From NCBI RefSeq assembly GCF_007753095.1, contig NZ_CP036348.1, positions 6,921,411-6,985,410 on the forward strand: a DNA stretch of 64,000 bases. Direction: 5' to 3'. The notes below the pieces were generated by a model that saw nothing but the letters and a program-made list of their open reading frames with translations, was not told where the DNA came from and searched no databases. Within the stretch, counting starts at the first letter, position 1. Every line of letters starts with the position of its first letter. The position numbers were made by a program, and so were the translations under genes. Shown piece by piece: positions 59,408 to 64,000 of this stretch. The stretch comes from Rosistilla carotiformis. Lineage in GTDB: Bacteria > Planctomycetota > Planctomycetia > Pirellulales > Pirellulaceae.

Positions 59408-60592
59408 ATGCCCAACCCGCCCCGCAAGAAAAAGAGCCCGCAATCCTCCTCCGCCAGCGAAACAACAACCTCCGCGGTTCGGTTGCAACGCATTTTGGCA
59501 TCGGCCGGGTTTGGCAGCCGACGCAAGTGCGAGGAATTGATCACCGACGGCCGCGTGGACATCGACGGCCAGACCGTGACCGAGCTGGGGACCCGCGTCA
59601 ATCCGCAGACCGCTAAGGTCCGCGTCGATGGCGTGACGATCAAACAGGCGAAGCTGGTTTATTTCGCGCTCAATAAACCGGTCGGCATCGTCACGACCAA
59701 CCGCGACCCGCAGGGCCGACCACGCGTGATCGATCTGATCAACGAACACCAACGGGTCTTCCCGGTCGGGCGATTGGATCGCAACAGCGAAGGCCTGATC
59801 TTGATGACCAACGATGGCGATCTGTCGGAAATGCTCGCTCACCCCCGGCACGGTGTCCGCAAATCGTACCAAGTGACGGTAGCCGGCCTGGTCTCCCCCG
59901 AAACGCTGAAACAAATGCGCGAAGGGGTCCATTTCCACGAAGGACGTTTCCAAGTCGAAGGGGTCAGCATCCGGCGGACCCGCGGCAAGGCGACCGAACT
60001 GGACATCGTGCTTCGCGAAGGCAAGAATCGCGAAATCCGCCGAATCTTGGCCCGCTTGGGGCACAAAGTCGTCCAACTGAAGCGAACCGCGATCGGCAGC
60101 CTGAAACTGGGGGATCTACCGACGGGGGCCTACCGACCACTGAACAGTCGTGAAGTCAAGAAGCTCCGCGATGAAATTGCTGCGATGCAGGCGACCGAAG
60201 CCGCGGAGCCGAAGCCCGCACGCAAGTCGGCCCCACGTAAGAGCAGCGTTTCCAGATCGGCTGGACCGAGCGGAAATTCCCCCACTCGGAAAACCGTCGC
60301 CGGCAAACCGACAGGCCCACGCGGTGGCTCTGGCAAATCGAGCGGCGGTTCGAAGTCGGGCACGCCAGCTCGCAAGGGATCCCCGGCCAAGCCCGCTGGC
60401 CGCCGCCCCGCTGCAAGCGATATCATTATTTCGTCCGAAGCGACCGGCAGCGGATCGGGGACCGTGATCGGAGCTCCCGAATTGGCCGCTCCCCCCGCGA
60501 AGGCGAAGCGCCCCGCTGGGAATCGCCGCACGGCCAAGAAGCGTTCGCCGCGCGGTGGTGCTGCGAGCCGTGGAAAACGTCCACGTCGCTAG
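59408..60592 (+). CDS. RsuA/RluB-type pseudouridine synthase with long basic tail
   Basis: This 394-residue protein has an S4 RNA-binding domain (VRLQRILASAGFGSRRKCEELI...GTRV, about 25-75). The RsuA/RluB/RluE catalytic core follows, with the active-site Asp124 in FPVGRLDRNSEGLILMTNDG and later KSYQVTV, EGKNREIRRILARLG and VVQLKRTAIGSL. It makes pseudouridine in rRNA. From about residue 260 the protein continues as 130 residues of Lys/Arg/Pro/Ser/Gly tail, likely an additional RNA-binding or ribosome-association extension. The family usually ends near residue 250-290. Confidence 0.93.
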   Translation: MPNPPRKKKSPQSSSASETTTSAVRLQRILASAGFGSRRKCEELITDGRVDIDGQTVTELGTRVNPQTAKVRVDGVTIKQAKLVYFALNKPVGIVTTNRDPQGRPRVIDLINEHQRVFPVGRLDRNSEGLILMTNDGDLSEMLAHPRHGVRKSYQVTVAGLVSPETLKQMREGVHFHEGRFQVEGVSIRRTRGKATELDIVLREGKNREIRRILARLGHKVVQLKRTAIGSLKLGDLPTGAYRPLNSREVKKLRDEIAAMQATEAAEPKPARKSAPRKSSVSRSAGPSGNSPTRKTVAGKPTGPRGGSGKSSGGSKSGTPARKGSPAKPAGRRPAASDIIISSEATGSGSGTVIGAPELAAPPAKAKRPAGNRRTAKKRSPRGGAASRGKRPRR

Positions 60593-60780
60593 CATCGCGA
60601 CAGCATCGATCCCGCGGCCGCCAGGAGGCTCGCCGGGAACGATCGCCCCTTCCCGGATACGAAACGACGCCACGACGCGAAGCGCCCCGGTGCTTCCTGT
60701 CGATCGAAACCGGCCGCGATTCCAAGGACTTGGCGCGTGAGGCCAGTTTTCGCCCGCCCTTTACTTGCGAGGATCGCTTG

Positions 60781-61653
60781 ATGAACAGCCCGCTTCATGC
60801 CCAACATTACGCCGACGGTGCGACTTCGCTGCGAGCGGTAGTGACCGCCACCGATCTGATCGCCGAGAAGACATACCGTCTGCGATTACACGCCCCCGAG
60901 ATCGCCAGCCAGATTGTCCCTGGGCAATTTGTGATGATCCGCTTGGACGGATTCAACGACCCGCTGATCGGCCGCGCCCTGGCGGTTTATCGCGTCGTTC
61001 GCAACGGCGACCAGCCGGCGGAGGAACTGGAGGTTGTCTACATCGCCAAAGGGAAATTGACGACCCGTCTGTCGCGCATCCAGATCGGCCAGCACATCGG
61101 CATTTGGGGCCCACTGGGCAATGGCTTCTCGACGATCGAGTGCGAACATCTGATCATGGCAGCCGGCGGCATCGGCCAGACGCCGTTCCTCGCCCTCGGC
61201 TCCGAAGCGTTGGGACAAGAGTCGTTCCCCGGCCGAACCAGCGGGTACGCAACCCGAGCGACGCTGCTGTACGGAGTTCGCAGCGCCAGCCTCGCCGCCG
61301 GGCTCGACGACTTCGCCGCCGCCGGAATCGAACTGGATCTTTGCACCGATGACGGCAGCCTGGGGACGCAAGCGTTAGTGCCCGATCGCCTGGCCGACTT
61401 ATTGGCCGCCGGCGACCTCCCCGCGCAGACCCGCGTCGTTTGCTGTGGCCCCGAAATCATGATGCATCGCGTTGCCGAGGTTTGCGCCGCCGCAGGCGTC
61501 CCCTGCACGGTCTCCCTGGAAACCCCGATGGCTTGCGGGATTGGGATCTGTTTTTCGTGTGTCGCCAAAATCAAGCAAGCCGATGGCAGCTGGGATTACA
61601 AACGAACCTGCGTTGAAGGTCCGGTCTTCGATGCTGCTAGCGTTGTCTGGTGA
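60781..61653 (+). CDS. pyrK: PyrK-type dihydroorotate dehydrogenase electron-transfer subunit
   Basis: ATG 60781 gives 290 residues. An FAD-binding barrel (VPGQFVMIRLDGFNDPLIGRALAVYRV) and an NAD-binding domain (AAGGIGQTPFLALGSE, CCGPEIMMHRVAEV) are followed by the [2Fe-2S] site with Cys252, Cys257, Cys260 and Cys277 (MACGIGICFSCV...RTCVEGP). This is the PyrK arrangement; it passes electrons from PyrDB to NAD+ in pyrimidine synthesis. No pyrD gene is adjacent, so the partner must be elsewhere. Related ferredoxin-NADP reductase-like proteins share the fold. Confidence 0.87.
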   Translation: MNSPLHAQHYADGATSLRAVVTATDLIAEKTYRLRLHAPEIASQIVPGQFVMIRLDGFNDPLIGRALAVYRVVRNGDQPAEELEVVYIAKGKLTTRLSRIQIGQHIGIWGPLGNGFSTIECEHLIMAAGGIGQTPFLALGSEALGQESFPGRTSGYATRATLLYGVRSASLAAGLDDFAAAGIELDLCTDDGSLGTQALVPDRLADLLAAGDLPAQTRVVCCGPEIMMHRVAEVCAAAGVPCTVSLETPMACGIGICFSCVAKIKQADGSWDYKRTCVEGPVFDAASVVW

Positions 61654-61921
61654 TCCACCCTGCTGGGGAAACTTTAGCGATTCTTTTCCGAATTCAAAAA
61701 TTTCCGCCAGCGACAGTAACCGCCTAAGCCTTTGTCCAGCAACAGCTTACGGATTGCAATAGGAATTCCCACCGGACAACTTGCCCTTGCTCTGCCAGCG
61801 GTCGCTGAAGCACTATCCCACTTCGTTCGACCTCACCCGCGCCGTGAGCCTCGCAGCATGGATGCTTGCAATTGGGTTCACTTTGGCTCGCTTGATAGCC
61901 GTCCATGGAGGGACTTTGGCA

Positions 61922-63211
61922 ATGCACATGTTGTGCTATTTATTGCTCGCCGCTGGCATTACGGGCAGCAGCGATTCGGTTCTCGTCGAATTCACGCAGC
62001 CCGGCTGCCACGCCTGTACCACCATGGAACCGGTCGTCGCGCAATTGCAGCGTGAAGGCGTTGCCATCCGCCGCGTCGACGCCGCACGGGAAATCCATCT
62101 CGTTCAACGCTATCGCGTCGCCAGCTTCCCCACCTACCTCGTTCTTTCGGGCGGACGCGAAATCGCTCGCCTGCAGGGAACGCAACCGATTCAAAACCTG
62201 CGACAAGCTCTGGCCAACCGGCAGGGCGAACGGATTCGCGACACCGGGGCTCGCAATGTCCAACCGGAAGTTCCGCAGACGCAGCTTTCCAACCTGACAC
62301 CCGCCGTGGCGGCAAGTCCTGTCGCCGCAACGGTCTCCGGCGAATCGATGCCCAGCGTCAACTTGGCCCTCGCTGTGGAACGTGCCCAAGCCGCGACGGT
62401 TCGGATTCGTGTTCGCGAACAGGGAGCGGTGGGAGTCGCAACGGGAACGATCATCGACACCCACGGCCAAGAAGCTTTGGTGCTCACCTGCGGACACGTA
62501 TTTCGCGATTCCGAAGGCAAAGCACCGATCGAAGTCGAACTGTTCGTCCAAGGTCAGATTCACACAGTGCCGGGACAATTAATCGACTACGATGCGAAGA
62601 CCCGCGACATCGCCTTGGTCTCGATCCAACCGGGCTTCCCGATCCAGCCGGTGCCAGTGATTACGAAGGACCAGCTGCCCGCATCGGGCGTGGCCGCGTT
62701 CAGCTTTGGCTGCGACCGCGGCGCCGATCCGAGTCGTCGCGACACGCGAATCACCGCCGTCAACAAATACAACCAACACCTGGGGGCTTCGAATCTGGAG
62801 ATCGCCGGCGCCCCGACGATCGGCCGCAGCGGAGGCGGATTGTTCGATCACCAGGGCCGAATTGTTGGCGTCTGCAACGCCGCCGACTTTGAAGACGACA
62901 TCGGCATCTATGCCGGCCCCGGCACGATCCATTGGCAACTGGATCGCGTCAACCTCGCATCGCTCTATCAGCCGCGTGCTGCAATTGCTTCGGCGCCACG
63001 GAACAACAACGTTCCGGAGCCTCCAACCCGATTGGCCGCCGTAACGCAACCGGCGCCGCAAACGTCGCCCGCAGCGACTGCGTCCAACCAAGAAGTGATC
63101 GTGATCTTGCGAGACAAGAACCGTCCCGACACGCCAACACAGATCAAGACCATCGCCGAACCCACAGCCGACATTTTAAAACTTCTGGGTTTAACGACCC
63201 AGCATCGTTGA
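61922..63211 (+). CDS. Secreted thioredoxin-trypsin-like protease fusion
   Basis: ATG 61922 has a GGAGGG ribosome site 9 bases upstream and gives 429 residues. After a signal peptide (MHMLCYLLLAAGITGS), a thioredoxin domain (about 18-100) carries the CxxC motif QPGCHACTTMEP (Cys29, Cys32) and the cis-Pro region VASFPTYLVLSGGRE. A linker (100-150) leads to a trypsin-like domain with His192 (LVLTCGHVF), Asp229 (TRDIALVSI) and Ser303 (GRSGGGLF). The C-terminal 80 residues are Pro/Ala/Thr-rich. A periplasmic redox-linked protease is a reasonable inference. Longer readings from 61781 or 61862 lack a ribosome site. Confidence 0.82.
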   Translation: MHMLCYLLLAAGITGSSDSVLVEFTQPGCHACTTMEPVVAQLQREGVAIRRVDAAREIHLVQRYRVASFPTYLVLSGGREIARLQGTQPIQNLRQALANRQGERIRDTGARNVQPEVPQTQLSNLTPAVAASPVAATVSGESMPSVNLALAVERAQAATVRIRVREQGAVGVATGTIIDTHGQEALVLTCGHVFRDSEGKAPIEVELFVQGQIHTVPGQLIDYDAKTRDIALVSIQPGFPIQPVPVITKDQLPASGVAAFSFGCDRGADPSRRDTRITAVNKYNQHLGASNLEIAGAPTIGRSGGGLFDHQGRIVGVCNAADFEDDIGIYAGPGTIHWQLDRVNLASLYQPRAAIASAPRNNNVPEPPTRLAAVTQPAPQTSPAATASNQEVIVILRDKNRPDTPTQIKTIAEPTADILKLLGLTTQHR

Positions 63212-63461
63212 TCCATTCTCGCCCACCACTGGATCAAACTGCGGCGACGCCTCGTCGCAGCCCGATGCGCACTGCGGAAGTAAAGTAACGTCCTGCCGGT
63301 CAGGAGATACTTGAAGCAAGACGCCCCCGCATCGATTGAAGTCTCGCGCAGGTGATCGTCGCCCACCACCACGCCACCCGCCGGCGGGGTGGGCCGATGG
63401 AACGACATGTCTACTATGGAGCAACGTTTACGTATCAAACATTTCTCTGGAGAGTATTTCG

Positions 63462-64000
63462 ATGTCGCTGAAAAATCTGTGGTCCCTTCGTTTAAGTCTT
63501 GGGCTGATCGCCACCCTGGCCTGTTCGACTTTGGCAAAGGCCGACGATCCTGCGATTGCTAGCGATGCGAAACAAACAAAGCCTCTGGAGGTTGGCGGGA
63601 CGCTCCCTGATGTTGCTGTCAAATCGGTCGATGGCAAACCGGTCAGCATCGCATCACTGCACCAAGACAAGCCTGTTGTCTTGGTCTTCTTCCGTGGCGG
63701 TTGGTGCCCGATTTGCACCCGGCACACGCAAACGTTGATCCAGGCTTACCCTGCGATCAAACAACTGGGAGCGGAACTGGTCGGCATCAGTCCCGATGAT
63801 CCGGAGCATTCGCAAGCGAACGTCGCCAAGAATTCGATTCCGTTTCCCATCCTTTCGGATTCCGATCTGACAGCAACCAAAGCGTTTGGGCTCGCATTTC
63901 AAGTCGATGCGCCAACCTTGGAACGCTACAAAGGATTTGGGATCGACCTCGAAAAAGCTTCCGGATTCAAGCACCACGCGCTCCCGGTACCGGCGGTTTA
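63462..64000 (+). CDS. Exported peroxiredoxin-like (AhpC/TSA) protein, 3' end outside window
   Basis: ATG 63462 (CTGGAGAG upstream) gives 179 residues up to the window edge. A signal peptide (LWSLRLSLGLIATLACSTLAKA) precedes an AhpC/TSA thioredoxin fold: PLEVGGTLPDVAVKS, then VVLVFFRGGWCPICTRHTQTL, with Cys82 and Cys85, then LVGISPDDPEHSQANVAKN and FPILSDSDLTATKAFGLAF. The C-x-x-C form resembles the Prx-like subfamily, which may reduce peroxides outside the cytoplasm. It follows the thioredoxin-protease fusion on the same strand, with a 250-bp gap. The end of the domain is cut off by the window. Confidence 0.88.
   Translation, partial: MSLKNLWSLRLSLGLIATLACSTLAKADDPAIASDAKQTKPLEVGGTLPDVAVKSVDGKPVSIASLHQDKPVVLVFFRGGWCPICTRHTQTLIQAYPAIKQLGAELVGISPDDPEHSQANVAKNSIPFPILSDSDLTATKAFGLAFQVDAPTLERYKGFGIDLEKASGFKHHALPVPAV

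Overview
The window reads as chromosomal DNA of a planctomycete, most like the Pirellulaceae (Rhodopirellula/Rosistilla-type). The evidence is a DUF1549/DUF1553 plus DUF1501 pair, secreted proteins with the planctomycete N-terminal LExLExRxxLSA-type signature, an ECF sigma factor overlapping a PknB-type kinase with TPRs, an SHD1-PQQ propeller protein, a sulfatase and a PL7 lyase, all with high-GC codon use. I ran no database search; family calls come from motifs read in the sequence.

Layout. 1-4.3 kb: the end of a haem peroxidase, then a repeat-rich patch holding an IS4-type element (frameshifted transposase, perfect 10-bp target duplication inside a palindrome) and a PIN/RHH toxin-antitoxin pair. 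4.3-11.4 kb: a small secreted protein, a matrixin-dockerin-EF-hand surface protein, and an overlapping ECF sigma / Ser-Thr kinase / surface protein cassette. 11.6-17.1 kb (minus strand): DUF1501, DUF1549/1553, Rieske, Gfo/Idh/MocA and phytanoyl-CoA dioxygenase-like genes. 17.4-21.7 kb: accD, an atypical kinase, two overlapping membrane genes and a GT2 protein. 22-29 kb: Na/Pi cotransporter, hypotheticals, a DapA-family aldolase and a Gly-rich secreted protein. 29.5-31.7 kb: a TadE/TadG-type cluster. 32-41.6 kb: response regulator, Dus, Na+/alanine symporter, vWA protein, GT4, sulfatase and PL7 alginate lyase.

41.7-43.45 kb and 54-56 kb: a RAYT-like Y1 transposase gene beside a ~1.1-kb repeat array that ends near a tRNA-Arg(CCU), and a second, related ~2-kb array 10.6 kb away. 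Both arrays are built from hairpins with a GTAG foot and share both end sequences. I think they form a planctomycete REP/BIME system, the most unusual feature of the window.

43.6-51.1 kb: PQQ propeller protein, two-domain ThiE, secreted propeller-like protein, CYTH protein, MFS transporter, M50 protease and a Lys/Ala histone-H1-like protein with a clear terminator. 51.6-54 kb: a sigma-54 promoter drives amtB-glnK, and this GlnK lacks the uridylylatable Tyr51. 56-64 kb: TatC with a large periplasmic-loop insertion, phosphomannose isomerase, lipoprotein, RsuA/RluB-type pseudouridine synthase, PyrK-like protein, a thioredoxin-trypsin fusion and the start of a peroxiredoxin.
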